Positions 24,838 to 33,662 of a stretch of 64,000 nt of DNA are shown in pieces (positions within the stretch are counted from its first letter, which is position 1; every line of letters begins with the position of its first letter). A program made the translations under genes and the position numbers. The stretch is from an uncultured Dehalococcoidia bacterium (GTDB lineage Bacteria; Chloroflexota; Dehalococcoidia; Lucifugimonadales; Australimonadaceae), in the NCBI GenBank assembly GCA_958295525.1, contig OY282355.1, positions 1,215,504-1,279,503 of the forward strand, in the 5' to 3' direction. The notes under the pieces are model-generated. The model saw only the letters and a program-made list of their open reading frames with translations. It did no database searches and had not been told where the DNA came from.

Positions 24838-27081
24838 TCAGGCGTTTTGGAGGGCGGCGCGCACTTTCTCGGCGGTCGCCGGCAGGTCGCGCACGCGAAC
24901 CCCCACCGCGTCGGCGATGGCGTTGGCGATGGCCGCGGCGGTCGGCGCGTTCGGGCTTTCCCCAATCGCCTTGATGTTGTACGGGCCGACCCCTTTCGCG
25001 GGCTCGTCCAAAATCACCGTCTCCAGTTCCGGGATGTCCGCGATGTTCGGAATCTTGTAGTCCGCGAACGAAAGCGTGGAGACGAACCCGTTCTCCCGAA
25101 CGAGTTCCTCCTGCAGCCCGAAGCCGATGCCCATCATCGCGCCGCCGTTGATCTGCCCCTGATGGCCGATGGGGTTGATGATCGTGCCCGTGTCGTGAGC
25201 GGTGGTCAGTTTCGTAAGGCGGATCTGGCCGGTTTCCGCGTCCACCTCCACCTCCGCCACCTGCGCGCAGTAGCCCGTGACCGGGTTCTCGTAGCCGCCC
25301 GACGCCACGCCGCGCCCGACGACCGGCGCGCCCACGCGGGCGATGAGATTGCTCCACGGCTGCGACTCGCCCGTGTCCGTCCGCGTGAGCATCGCGCCTT
25401 GAATGGCCAATTGCTCCTCCGGCCAGTTCTGCAGTTCGGCGGCGAGTTTGAAGAGTTCGCCCTGCGCCTGCTCCACCGCCTCATGCGTCGCCACGGTGCC
25501 CAGGTTCGTCACGCGGCTTCCGCCCACGCCCTGGTCCATATCGAACAGCCCCGTGTCCGCCACCACGATGCGGACGCCGTCGGGGGGCAGCCCCAAGTCC
25601 TCCGCGACCACCTGCTGCAGGACGGTGTACGCCCCCGCGCCTTGCTCGAAGAGCGGCGTCGTGATGACGACCGACCCGTCCGCCTCGAGCGACACTTGCG
25701 AGTTGATGCGCCCGCCGCCCGGGGGACGCTCGCCGACCGAAACGCCGCGCCCCACGCCCGCCGCTTTGGGCCTGCGGAAGCCCGAGGCGTCCACGGCCGC
25801 CTCCAGCGCGGCGGAGGCGCGGTTCTCCACGAACACGTCTCCCAGCGCCGTCGGCTCCCCGTCGGTCACGAGGTTCATCAGCCGGAACTCGACCGGATCC
25901 ATGCCGAGCGCGTTGGCCACCTCGTCAATGTGCGATTCCAGCGCGAACACGGCCTGCGGCTCGCCCGGGCCGCGCATATGGCCGCAAGGCGTGTTGTGCG
26001 TGTAGACCATATCCTCCACGACGCGGGCGTTCGGCGTGCGGTACGGCCCGCCGGCGGCTTTCGCGCCGCCCAAGTGCCCGGCGGGCTTGAATCCGGCGTA
26101 GGCGCCGCTGTCGAACAGGATGCGCGCCTCGTGCGCCGTGATCGAGCCGTCCCTTCTGACGCCCGTCCGCATCCGCAGTTTGGAGTAATGCCGCGGGTTC
26201 GCCGCCAGAAACTCCTCGCTGTAGTCGAACACCATCTTCACCGGGCGGCCGCCTGCGGCTTTGGACAGCAGATAGCCCAGCGCGACGTTCATCGGCGAGC
26301 CCTTCCCTCCGAAATCCCCCCCAATCGTCACCGGATGGAACACGATGCTCTCCGGCTCCACGCCCAGCGGCCCCGAAATCTGGGAGCGCACGGCGTAGGG
26401 CGCCTTGCCGGGCGTCCAAACGTCCGCCGTGCCGTCCGGGTTGACGCGCACCGTCGCGTTGTGCGCCTCCATATAGGTCTGATGCTGCGATGGCGTCGTG
26501 TACGTGTTCTCGACGACGAGGTCGGCCTCCTGCATGCCGGCGTCCACGTCGCCTTTGCTCCATTCCCAATGCACGACGACGTTGGTCGGCTCCGGCGTCT
26601 CGTACAGCAGCCCCTTGAACGCAGCCATACCCGGGTTGACCAGCAGTTCGTTCCGCATCGCCTCTTCCGGGTCGGTCACGGCGGGCAACTCCTCGTACTC
26701 CACCCGCACGAGTTCGACGGCGCGCTGCGCGATCTCCTCGTCGTCCGCGACGACCGCCGCGACCTGTTCGCCCACGAAGCGCGCCTCGCCTTGCGCGAGC
26801 ACGGGCACGTCCACGATGCGGCGCCCCCAGCGCATGCCGTCGGGGATGTCCGCCCCCGTGAGGACGGCGTGAACGCCGGGAAGCGCGCGCGCAGCCGATG
26901 CGTCCACGGAGACGATGCGGGCGCGCGGATACGGGCTGCGGACGGTCTTGGCCCAGAGCGTCCCGGGAATGTCGACGTCGGCGCCGTAGTTGGCCGCGCC
27001 GGTCACCTTGTCGCGCCCGTCAACGCGCGGCACGGGCATCCCGACGACGCTAGGCTGGGCGGCGCTTGGCTGAGTGGTCAT
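24838..27081 (-). CDS. xanthine dehydrogenase/CO dehydrogenase-family molybdenum-binding subunit
   Basis: The 747-residue large subunit of a molybdenum hydroxylase starts with SVVGMPVPRVDGRDKVTGAANYGADVDIPGTLWAKTVRSPYPRARI. It continues with GGDFGGKG, MRGPGEPQAVFALESHIDEVA, GQINGGAMMGIGFGLQEE and the active-site Glu region KAIGESPNAPTAAAIANAIADAV. The CO-dehydrogenase-specific cysteine loop (AYRCSFR) is not present, so it is not a form I CoxL; aldehyde, purine or other N-heterocycle oxidation is more likely. No FAD or 2Fe-2S subunit lies alongside, which is unusual. It is the first gene of a two-gene unit with fhs. Confidence 0.9.
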   Translation of the reverse strand: MTTQPSAAQPSVVGMPVPRVDGRDKVTGAANYGADVDIPGTLWAKTVRSPYPRARIVSVDASAARALPGVHAVLTGADIPDGMRWGRRIVDVPVLAQGEARFVGEQVAAVVADDEEIAQRAVELVRVEYEELPAVTDPEEAMRNELLVNPGMAAFKGLLYETPEPTNVVVHWEWSKGDVDAGMQEADLVVENTYTTPSQHQTYMEAHNATVRVNPDGTADVWTPGKAPYAVRSQISGPLGVEPESIVFHPVTIGGDFGGKGSPMNVALGYLLSKAAGGRPVKMVFDYSEEFLAANPRHYSKLRMRTGVRRDGSITAHEARILFDSGAYAGFKPAGHLGGAKAAGGPYRTPNARVVEDMVYTHNTPCGHMRGPGEPQAVFALESHIDEVANALGMDPVEFRLMNLVTDGEPTALGDVFVENRASAALEAAVDASGFRRPKAAGVGRGVSVGERPPGGGRINSQVSLEADGSVVITTPLFEQGAGAYTVLQQVVAEDLGLPPDGVRIVVADTGLFDMDQGVGGSRVTNLGTVATHEAVEQAQGELFKLAAELQNWPEEQLAIQGAMLTRTDTGESQPWSNLIARVGAPVVGRGVASGGYENPVTGYCAQVAEVEVDAETGQIRLTKLTTAHDTGTIINPIGHQGQINGGAMMGIGFGLQEELVRENGFVSTLSFADYKIPNIADIPELETVILDEPAKGVGPYNIKAIGESPNAPTAAAIANAIADAVGVRVRDLPATAEKVRAALQNA

Positions 27082-27194
27082 CTGCTGGCTCCTCCGTCCG
27101 ATTCGGGGATTGGAGCGCCTAGCATAGCAGAGCGGGCGCGCGGCGGGGAACCTGCGGGGTTAGGCCGCGCATGCGCGGGCGGAACGCCTATTCC

Positions 27195-27400
27195 CGCCCT
27201 GCCCGCGAAGGCGGGAACCTCGCCCCCTGTTCCGTCGTTCCCGCGTAGGCGGGAACCTCGCCCCCTCTGTTCCGTCATTCCCGCGTAGGCGGGAATCTCG
27301 CCCCCTCTGTTCCGTCATTCCCGCGTAGGCGGGAATCTCGCCCCTTCCCGTCGTTCCCGCGTAGGCGGGAATCCCGCCTCCCTGTCCCGTCATTCCTTGC
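27195..27400 (+). repeat. array of five dRS3-like palindromes
   Basis: The 27082-27458 gap holds five units (one with CGCGAAGGCG, four with CGCGTAGGCG), all in one orientation, with linkers CTCGCCCCCTCTGTTCC. A sixth truncated unit ends at CATTCC and runs into TTGCATAATCACC. No other feature is visible in this gap. Confidence 0.9.
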
Positions 27401-27458
27401 ATAATCACCTCCGACCGCGTAGAACCTATCAGCGTAATAGACGAGCAGAGGACGAAAA

Positions 27459-27920
27459 TTGCTCAAGATCGGCGACGAAGCCCCCGATTTCACCATCATC
27501 CTCGACTCCGGCGAGGCGTTCACGCTGTCGGAGCAGCGCGGGCGAAGCGTCGTGCTCTTCTTCTTCCCGAATGCCGGAACGCCCGGCTGTACGCGGGAGG
27601 CCGCCGGATTCCATCGCGCCCATCAGGATTTCGCCGAGCGGAACGCTGTCGTCGTCGGCATTGGCCCGAACAGCGCGGACGCTGTTCGGCGGTTCGCCGA
27701 GCGCGACGGCCTGCCTTTCCGCCTCGCCGCCGACCCCGGCGGCGCCGTCCGCCGCCTCTACGAGTCCGAGCGCAGATTCGGGCTCGGGACCTCGCGCATC
27801 ACCTACGTAGTGGACCCTGCCGGAATCGTGCGCGGCGCCTTCCACAACGAACTGCTGATGGGCAGCCACGCCCGCAACGCCCTCAAATCCCTCGCGGCCA
27901 CGCCCCTTCTCCCTGGGTAG
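27459..27920 (+). CDS. peroxiredoxin, Bcp/AhpC-TSA type with a single cysteine
   Basis: The 153-residue thioredoxin-fold protein opens LKIGDEAPDFTIILDSGEAFTLSEQRGRSVVLFFFPNAGTPGCTREAAGF; Cys44 in TPGCT is the peroxidatic cysteine. No second cysteine is present, so it must be resolved by an external thiol (1-Cys type). The start codon is TTG, preceded by AGAGGACG, and gives the usual N-terminus. Likely role: reduction of hydroperoxides in the cytoplasm. It stands alone between repeat blocks. Confidence 0.92.
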   Translation: MLKIGDEAPDFTIILDSGEAFTLSEQRGRSVVLFFFPNAGTPGCTREAAGFHRAHQDFAERNAVVVGIGPNSADAVRRFAERDGLPFRLAADPGGAVRRLYESERRFGLGTSRITYVVDPAGIVRGAFHNELLMGSHARNALKSLAATPLLPG

Positions 27921-27978
27921 ATTCCCGCCTACGCGGGCAGGGCGGGGCCGCAGTAGATTCCCGCCTACGCGGGAACCC
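27920..27978 (-). repeat. two dRS3-like palindromes
   Basis: Two GATTCCCGCCTACGCGGG units immediately after the peroxiredoxin stop; the second is followed by copy B of the 90-bp repeat. Confidence 0.8.
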
Positions 27979-27980
27979 AG

Positions 27981-28070
27981 AGGCGCGCAAGCGCCGGACA
28001 GGGCGCGCAGCGCCCCGTCTCCAAACCACCCCATGGGCCACGCCCTGACTGCGAAAACAGGAACCTACTG
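27981..28070 (+). repeat. 90-bp interspersed repeat, copy B
   Basis: Contains GCGCAAGCGCCGGACAGGGC, CCGTCTCCAAACCACCCCAT, GCCACGCCCTGACTGCG and ACAGGAACCTACTGG. It matches copy A (5867) in the same orientation and copy C (42113) inverted. Confidence 0.8.
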
Positions 28071-28093
28071 GCGCCTCGTTGTTACCGGGCGCC

Positions 28094-29464
28094 CTAATCG
28101 CCGTTCCCGCGCTTGCGGGGCGGGGAGGCGAAGAGCATGAGGACGAGCATTAGGACGGCGACGCCCGCGAAGAGGCCGAACGCGAGGCCGTAGGAGCCGG
28201 TTTCGTCGCTGATCCAGCCCGCGAGCACGGGGCCGAGCGGGCTCGCGGCGCGGAACGGAGCGGTGAAGCCTTTGATGGCGCCCAGCGACCCGCGCCCGAA
28301 GTAGTTGGCGACGAGCATCACCTCGATCACGTTCCGCATTCCGGCGCCGACGCCGAAGATGAGCGCCCAGACGACGGCGAGCGGGTAGTCGTCGGCGATG
28401 AAGAGCAGCAGCATCGCGGCCAGCACGAACACGGCTTGCGCCATCGCGCCGATCCGCACGCGCACGCGCTCCAGCACGAATCCCACGGGAACGATGGAGA
28501 GCGCCGACGTCGCCGCGAAGATGGAGACGATGGACACCGCCTGCGCGTCGCTCAGCCCTTTGTCCTGAAAGATGGGCGCCATATGCAGATTCGTCGCGCC
28601 CTGCACGAACGGCGTGCACATAAGGAAGGCCGTGATCAGCCAGAACGCGCGCGTCCGCCGCGCCTCGCTGAGCGTCCAGGATTCTTCGTCCATGTCGACG
28701 CGGACGGCGCCAGAGGCTGCGCTCTCTCGCGCCGGGGCGGGCGTGGGCGCGCCGTCGGGGAGGAGTCCGTGGTCTTCCGGCTTGGCCCGCAAGAGGAGGA
28801 GGGCGGGGACGACGATGACGACGCCGGAGAATCCGGCGAGCGCGACGAAGGCGGTTCGCCAGTCGGACGCGGCCATCACCGCGTAGATCAGAATCGGCAG
28901 GAGGGCTTGGCCGGAGCGCTGGCCGACCGACTTGAACGCGAGCGCGCGCCCGCGCCGGCGCACGAACCACTTGGCGACGGCGACGGACGTTCCGATTTCG
29001 ACGCCTGCGATGGCCGACCCTCGCGCAAGCCCAAAGAACGTCCAGAAATGCCACCGCTCCTCGATGGCGGAGAGGCCGAGCAGGGCGCCGGCGATGCAGA
29101 CGCCCGCCGCCGCGACGACGACGCGCGGTCCGTAGCGGTCGACCAGCCGTCCGGTGACGCCGGATGCGAGCGCGCCGGACGCGCTTCCGATGAGGAAGCC
29201 CGTCGAGATGGCCGTCCGCGACCAGCCGAGTTCGTCCTGAATCGGCTTGATGAAGATGGTGAAGACGGGGCCGAAGCCCGGCACTTCGGCGAAGGTGGCG
29301 AGGAACGAGGCCGCGACGATGGCCCAGCCGTAGTTGACGCGCCGCAGCGGCCAGAAGCGCGGGATGCCCGGCGGATGCTGAGGCGGGAGGCGGGGCGGCT
29401 GCTCGCGGGCGGGGGAGTTACGCAGCGCCGAACGCCTTTCGCAACTCGCCGGCGGCCTCCTCAA
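28094..29464 (-). CDS. MFS transporter (monocarboxylate/oxalate-formate antiporter-like)
   Basis: The protein of up to 456 residues has 12 predicted TM helices. It starts membrane-side at VNYGWAIVAASFLATFAEVPGFGPVFTIFIKPIQDELGWSRTAIS, the pattern of the MCT/OFA group. GRLVDRYGPRVVVAAAG is the loop 2-3 motif. Residues 225-265 form the soluble central loop. No ATG or GTG exists upstream of TM1; the longest frame begins at a TTG at 29464, inside the 3' end of the esterase gene (47-bp overlap). A shorter non-canonical start is possible, so only the body is certain. Confidence 0.85.
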   Translation of the reverse strand: MRRPPASCERRSALRNSPAREQPPRLPPQHPPGIPRFWPLRRVNYGWAIVAASFLATFAEVPGFGPVFTIFIKPIQDELGWSRTAISTGFLIGSASGALASGVTGRLVDRYGPRVVVAAAGVCIAGALLGLSAIEERWHFWTFFGLARGSAIAGVEIGTSVAVAKWFVRRRGRALAFKSVGQRSGQALLPILIYAVMAASDWRTAFVALAGFSGVVIVVPALLLLRAKPEDHGLLPDGAPTPAPARESAASGAVRVDMDEESWTLSEARRTRAFWLITAFLMCTPFVQGATNLHMAPIFQDKGLSDAQAVSIVSIFAATSALSIVPVGFVLERVRVRIGAMAQAVFVLAAMLLLFIADDYPLAVVWALIFGVGAGMRNVIEVMLVANYFGRGSLGAIKGFTAPFRAASPLGPVLAGWISDETGSYGLAFGLFAGVAVLMLVLMLFASPPRKRGNGD

Positions 29465-30347
29465 TGGCGGTCCGCGTCCGCGCGACGGGCAGCCCCGCGT
29501 TGAAGAAGGCGTGAATCATTCCGTCGTAGCGCGTCAGGCGCGTGGGGACGCCCGCAGCGCGCAGGCGCTCCGCGTAGGCTTCTCCCTCGTCGCGCAGCGG
29601 GTCGTACTCCGCCGTCAGCACGAGCGCGGGGGGCAGGCCGGAGAGGTCGGCGGCGCGCATCGGAACGGCGTAGGGGTTGGCGGCGTCCGCCTCGCCGGAG
29701 AGGTAGCAGTCCCAGAAGTAGCGCATCGTGTCGTAGGAGAGGCCGTAGCCATCGCGGTTCTCCTGATAGGAAGGCCGCTCGAAGTCGGTGTCGGTCACGG
29801 GGTAGATGAGGGTTTGGTGGAGGATGCGGGGGCCGCCGTCGTCGCGGGCGCGGAGGGCGACCGCGGCCGCGAGGTTGCCGCCGGCGCTCGCGCCCGCGAC
29901 GGCGAGCCGAGAGGGGTCGCCGCCGAAGGACGCGGCGTTCTCCGCCGCCCATAGCGTTGCGGCGTAGGAATCGTCGAAGGCCGCCGGAAACTTATGCTCG
30001 GGCGCGAGCCGGTAGTCGGCGTAGACGATGACGGCGCCCGCCGCGTTGGCGAGCGACCGGCAAGTGGCGTCGTTCGACGTCCGGCTGCCGACGACCCATC
30101 CGCCGCCGTGGAGCCACAGGCAGACGGGAAGCGGGCCGGGGGCGTCAGGCCGGTAGACGACGAGGGGGACGTCCCCGTGCGGGCCGGGCGCGGCGGCCTC
30201 CCGAATCTCGGCGACTTCCGGCCCCGGCTGATAGGGGAGGGCGTCTTGCATCGCCCGCGCCTCTTGGGGGCTGACCTCGTGCTGGGCCGGAACGCCGGCG
30301 GCTGCCCGCCGCTCCAGCAACTCTTTCGCTTCGGGATCGAGCGGCAT
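29418..30347 (-). CDS. alpha/beta hydrolase, hormone-sensitive-lipase-type esterase
   Basis: The 309-residue esterase has the oxyanion motif HGGGW (80-84), nucleophile elbow GASAGGN (Ser154), Asp in LTAEYDPLRDEGEAYAERL and His in RYDGMIHAFFN. This is the full HSL-family set. It has no signal peptide, so it is cytoplasmic. It should hydrolyse short-chain esters or lactones. The MFS gene that follows overlaps its 3' end, suggesting coupled uptake and hydrolysis of an ester substrate (inference). Confidence 0.93.
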   Translation of the reverse strand: MPLDPEAKELLERRAAAGVPAQHEVSPQEARAMQDALPYQPGPEVAEIREAAAPGPHGDVPLVVYRPDAPGPLPVCLWLHGGGWVVGSRTSNDATCRSLANAAGAVIVYADYRLAPEHKFPAAFDDSYAATLWAAENAASFGGDPSRLAVAGASAGGNLAAAVALRARDDGGPRILHQTLIYPVTDTDFERPSYQENRDGYGLSYDTMRYFWDCYLSGEADAANPYAVPMRAADLSGLPPALVLTAEYDPLRDEGEAYAERLRAAGVPTRLTRYDGMIHAFFNAGLPVARTRTAIEEAAGELRKAFGAA

Positions 30348-30405
30348 CGCGCGCCTCCTGGGGGAATGCGGCGATTATACGCGGATGGGCAGGGGAGAGG
30401 GGGCG

Positions 30406-30430
30406 AGGTTCCCGCCTACGGGGAATGACG
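30406..30430 (-). repeat. single degenerate dRS3-like palindrome
   Basis: GTTCCCGCCTACGGGGAATG; one arm has lost a CG. A GCGCAGCGCCCCGTGCGCCACG fragment of the longer repeat follows at about 30450. Confidence 0.6.
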
Positions 30431-30474
30431 GGAGGGGGAATCAGAGACGCGCAGCGCCCCGTGCGCCACGGGAC

Positions 30475-31614
30475 TCAGGCGAGCCCGTGCGCGGGGAAGA
30501 CGAGCCGCCGCAATTCGGCGGCCTGCTGTTGCGCGTAGGCCCGCGTCTTCTCCCGCAGCGCCGGGTCTTCGGGCGGCGGAGCCGCGTCGCGCAGGCGAGG
30601 GCTTTGCAGAAAAGCGTCCGATCCCTCGGGCAACTCGTCCGGCCACTCGCGCCCCAGCATCGCGCCGTAGGCGAGCGCCCAGCAGCGCGGCACGGCGTCG
30701 AGGTCGTACCCGCCTCCGCCGAACGCGAGCCACGGACGCCCCATCGCGCCCAAGCGCTCCACGACCGCCGCGTATCCCTGCGCGCTGAGCGCAAGATGCG
30801 TCAGCGGGTCGTTCGCGTAAGCGTCCGCGCCCAGTTGCGTCGCCAGAACGTCCGGCGCGAACGCTTCGATCAGCGGCGGAACGATCTGATCGAACGCTTC
30901 CAAATACACGTCGTCGCCGGTGTAGGGAAAGAGCGGCAGATTCACGGAATAGCCCGCGCCGTCGCCGGCGCCTATCTCCGACGCCGCGCCCGTGCCGGGG
31001 AAGAGCCACCGCCCGCCCTCGTGGATGGAAATCGTCAGCGTGTCCGCGTCCCTGTAAAAGGCGGCTTGCACGCCGTCGCCGTGATGCGCGTCAATGTCAA
31101 TATAGGCGACGCGGAGTCCGCGCTTGCGGAGCGCGTTGATCGCAATCACCGGGTCGTTGAATATGCAGAAGCCGGACGCCCAGCCGCGCATCGCGTGATG
31201 CAGACCGCCCGCCGGAGCGAACGCCGCCTGCGCCGCGCCGTCGGCGATCAGTTCCGCCGCCTGAACCGACGCGCCGGTGGAGAGCAGCGCCGCCTCGTGC
31301 ATCCCCGCGTAGACGGGATTGTCCCCGTTCGCCGAGAAGCCGTGCCGCTCTCCCGCCTCAGCGTCCTCCTCGCCGCCGCTGAGCCGCCGCACGGCCTCGA
31401 CGTATTCCTCCGTGTGGAACGTGGTCAACTCCTCGACCGTCGCGGGGCGCGGAGGAACGAGCATCGCGCGCTCGTCCTCGAACGCGCCGTAAGCGTCGAG
31501 GAGAGCGTAGGCGTAGCGGAGGCGCGCCGGGCGCATCGGATGGCCGTCGCGCAAGACGTGACGCGAAAGCGCGTCGGCGTAGACATAGGCCGCTTTGCCG
31601 CCCGGGCGAGTCAT
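30475..31614 (-). CDS. histone-deacetylase-family (AcuC-like) deacetylase
   Basis: The 379-residue zinc hydrolase shows the class I/AcuC pattern. GGLHHAM has active-site His139 and His140, [12 protein letters not shown] carries zinc ligands Asp175 and His177, and [17 protein letters not shown] holds the third Asp. [13 protein letters not shown] is the Gly-rich Tyr loop. AcuC-type enzymes deacetylate acetyl-lysine on enzymes such as acetyl-CoA synthetase or small acetylated amines. No partner gene is adjacent. The lipoprotein gene starts divergently 55 bp away. Confidence 0.93.
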   Translation of the reverse strand: MTRPGGKAAYVYADALSRHVLRDGHPMRPARLRYAYALLDAYGAFEDERAMLVPPRPATVEELTTFHTEEYVEAVRRLSGGEEDAEAGERHGFSANGDNPVYAGMHEAALLSTGASVQAAELIADGAAQAAFAPAGGLHHAMRGWASGFCIFNDPVIAINALRKRGLRVAYIDIDAHHGDGVQAAFYRDADTLTISIHEGGRWLFPGTGAASEIGAGDGAGYSVNLPLFPYTGDDVYLEAFDQIVPPLIEAFAPDVLATQLGADAYANDPLTHLALSAQGYAAVVERLGAMGRPWLAFGGGGYDLDAVPRCWALAYGAMLGREWPDELPEGSDAFLQSPRLRDAAPPPEDPALREKTRAYAQQQAAELRRLVFPAHGLA

Positions 31615-31669
31615 TGCGGAGCGCAGTCTAGCAGAGGCGCGGCGGCCCGCCGTGCTACACTATCCGCCT

Positions 31670-32719
31670 ATGCGCCGCGCCGCCCGCGTTCTTTTCTCCC
31701 TCGCCCTCCTCGCTTTCACGCTCGCCGCTTGCCAAAGCGCGCCTGCGCCTACTCCCACGTTCACGCCCGCGCCGCCGCCTGCTCCTACCCTCACGCCCAC
31801 GCCTACCCTTACTCCTACGCCTACGCTCACGCCTACCCCGTCCCCTGTCCCCACGCTCACGCCTACCCCGTCGCCTACTCCCACCCTCACGCCTACCCCG
31901 TCGCCTACTCCCACGCTCACGCCTACCCCGTCGCCCACCCCCACGCTCACGCCCACCCCGTCGCCTACTCCCACGCTCACGCCCACCCCGTCGCCTACTC
32001 CCACGCTCACGCCCACCCCGTCGCCTACTCCCACGCTCACGCCTACCCCGTCGCCCACTCCTGCCCCAATGCCGATATACGCCGCGAAACGCGCGTGGAA
32101 TTGCTTCTTCGACAGGCCGGCTGACGGATCCGACGGAGACTGCGGATGGCGTTCGGAGAGCGTGCTGAAGTGGCCCGGGCCAATAGCGATTCACTTCTAC
32201 ACGGAGGTCGGTTTCCAAAACAGACTCGAGGACGCGCTGGCGCAGTTGACCGAACTGCTGGGCTACGAATTCGCTGTGATCGACGCGAACGGAATGTCGG
32301 CGTCCGACAGGAACAACTACAACGAGGTTCTCGGCGACAACGCCATACTGGTGGAGTTGCGCGCCGACGACCTCGTCGGGAGCGACCGCTTGGGCTACGC
32401 GCAGACGTGGTGTTACTGCGCCCAGCACACGTATGCGGTCGCGCGCGTCGTCGTGGCCGGACAGAGCAGCAACCTGAACGCGACGATTATGCACGAGATG
32501 GTGCACGCGCTAACAGGAATGGGGCACGTCGTCGGGAGCAGCCTGATGGCGCGGTACAGCAGTTACAACCGCAGGACGCTCAGCGATTCCGACAGAGAGC
32601 AGTTCGCCATCTACAAGCAAATCCCCCGCGGTATGCACGTGGACGAGGTGAAGGAGTTCGCCTACATCGCCGAGTCCGGGGAGTTGTGGATCAACACCGT
32701 TCCCGTCTACGAGCGGTAA
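31670..32719 (+). CDS. lipoprotein with Pro/Thr repeat stalk and HExxH domain
   Basis: The 349-residue precursor has a lipobox LTLAAC (Cys21), a stalk of [10 protein letters not shown] decapeptides (about 25-133, seven exact units at 61-130) and a globular domain (135-349). That domain has [12 protein letters not shown] at 275-286 followed by [26 protein letters not shown]. HExxH plus a downstream His and an S-x-M turn with LSxxD resembles matrixin-like zinc proteases, although the spacing has one residue more than the canonical metzincin motif. Likely tethered outside the membrane. Substrate unknown; protease activity is inference. Confidence 0.7.
   Translation: MRRAARVLFSLALLAFTLAACQSAPAPTPTFTPAPPPAPTLTPTPTLTPTPTLTPTPSPVPTLTPTPSPTPTLTPTPSPTPTLTPTPSPTPTLTPTPSPTPTLTPTPSPTPTLTPTPSPTPTLTPTPSPTPAPMPIYAAKRAWNCFFDRPADGSDGDCGWRSESVLKWPGPIAIHFYTEVGFQNRLEDALAQLTELLGYEFAVIDANGMSASDRNNYNEVLGDNAILVELRADDLVGSDRLGYAQTWCYCAQHTYAVARVVVAGQSSNLNATIMHEMVHALTGMGHVVGSSLMARYSSYNRRTLSDSDREQFAIYKQIPRGMHVDEVKEFAYIAESGELWINTVPVYER
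31850..32059 (+). repeat. 30-bp coding tandem repeat, seven units
   Basis: Encodes [10 protein letters not shown] seven times; units differ only at a few third positions (CCCACG/CCCACC, CCTACC/CCCACC). A less regular eight-residue version precedes it from about 31780. Confidence 0.95.
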
Positions 32720-32756
32720 GCCGGACGGAAGAGCGGACGCGCTCCGCTCGCCGCGA

Positions 32757-32794
32757 CTCTTGCTCGGCGGGGCCCTCTTGCTCGGCGGGGCGAA
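32757..32794 (+). repeat. short tandem duplication in intergenic space
   Basis: CTCTTGCTCGGCGGGGC occurs twice in succession between the lipoprotein and RidA genes. No function is suggested. Confidence 0.6.
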
Positions 32795-32833
32795 GCGCTG
32801 CCCTGGGCCCGCGAGGATGCGGCGCGCCAACGA

Positions 32834-33301
32834 TCAGGACGCGGCCACTTCGAAGAGCGACTCCACCTCGACCGCCGCCCCGCCCGGCAGCGAGCCCGCG
32901 CCGTAGGCGACCCTCGCGTGGCGCCCCGCTTCCCCGAACACATTGACCATCAGGTCGGAGAAGCCGTTGATCACCTGCGGTTGCTGGGCGAATTCCGGCG
33001 TGGCGTTCACCAACCCCATCACGCGCACGACCCGCGCGACCTTGTCGAGGCCGCCGATCTCCGCTTTCGCGGCGGCGAGCGCGTACAGCCCGCAGATTTG
33101 CGCGGCCGCGTAGGCCGCCTCAACGTCCATATCCGCGCCGACCTTGCCCGTGATCATCGCGCCCGACGCATCGCGAGGCACCTGCCCCGCCACGAACAGC
33201 AGGTTGCCTGTCCGCGCGGCGGGAACGTAGTTGGCGACAGGCGTTGAAACCTCCGGCAACGTCAACCCTAACGCTTGCAATCGCTCTTCGGCAGTGGCCA
33301 C
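32834..33301 (-). CDS. RidA/YjgF-family protein
   Basis: The 155-residue protein matches the RidA/YER057c family: LLFVAGQVPRDASGAMITGKVGADMDVEAAYAAAQICGLYALAAAKAEIGGLDKVARVVRVMGLVNATPEF. The conserved Arg lies in GRHARVAYGAGSLPGGAAVEVESLFEV. Canonical RidA deaminates reactive enamines and imines through that Arg; this longer (150+) subgroup is less studied. The start is GTG with AAAGGAG upstream. It stands alone. Confidence 0.92.
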   Translation of the reverse strand: MATAEERLQALGLTLPEVSTPVANYVPAARTGNLLFVAGQVPRDASGAMITGKVGADMDVEAAYAAAQICGLYALAAAKAEIGGLDKVARVVRVMGLVNATPEFAQQPQVINGFSDLMVNVFGEAGRHARVAYGAGSLPGGAAVEVESLFEVAAS

Positions 33302-33426
33302 GTGAACGCTCCTTTGAACGGGGGGTTGCCGAGCATACTACCACGCTTCCGCGCCCGCCTCGCAGGCGCAGGCGGCGGATCCATGAGGTCTCGGCGCGGC
33401 AGTCCGTCTCTCATCCTGCCCTCCGG

Positions 33427-33534
33427 TTCCCGCCTGCCCTCCGGTTCCCGCCTGCCCTCCGGTTCCCGCCTGCGCGCCAGTTCCCGCCTGCCCTCCGGTT
33501 CCCGCCTGCGCGCCAGTTCCCGCCTGCGCGAGAA
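33427..33534 (+). repeat. 18-bp tandem array, six units
   Basis: TTCCCGCCTG begins at 33427, 33445, 33463, 33481, 33499 and 33517, exactly 18 bp apart, joined by CCCTCCGG or CGCGCCAG. The unit is half of the dispersed palindrome. It lies in the 33302-33662 gap, which otherwise holds only the candidate promoter at its right end. Confidence 0.92.
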
Positions 33535-33638
33535 ATCACGGCTGGTTATGCAAGACTTCTAGGTCGAAGCGCCGAATGCTCAACGCCGGGCTGGGGTTGC
33601 CGAGCGCGGCGGGATCGAGGGAGCGGCGGCGAGAAGGG

Positions 33639-33644
33639 TATAAT
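33639..33644 (+). promoter_or_regulatory. perfect -10 box before the GT-C membrane protein
   Basis: TATAAT at 33639-33644, 18 bp before the ATG at 33663. The -35 region is poor (TCGAGG). If used, the leader would be only about 10-12 nt. Confidence 0.4.
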
Positions 33645-33662
33645 CGCCGGCGAGTTGATGCG

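Noticed and set aside
24838-27081. Aerobic CO dehydrogenase large subunit (form I CoxL)
   Set aside because: The AYRCSFR active-site loop is missing and coxM/coxS are not adjacent.
31660-32124. Long repetitive frames opposite and out of phase with the lipoprotein (GVGVSVG and [10 protein letters not shown] proteins)
   Set aside because: They are shadows of the 30-bp coding repeat. The plus-strand frame with signal peptide, lipobox and HExxH domain explains the region.
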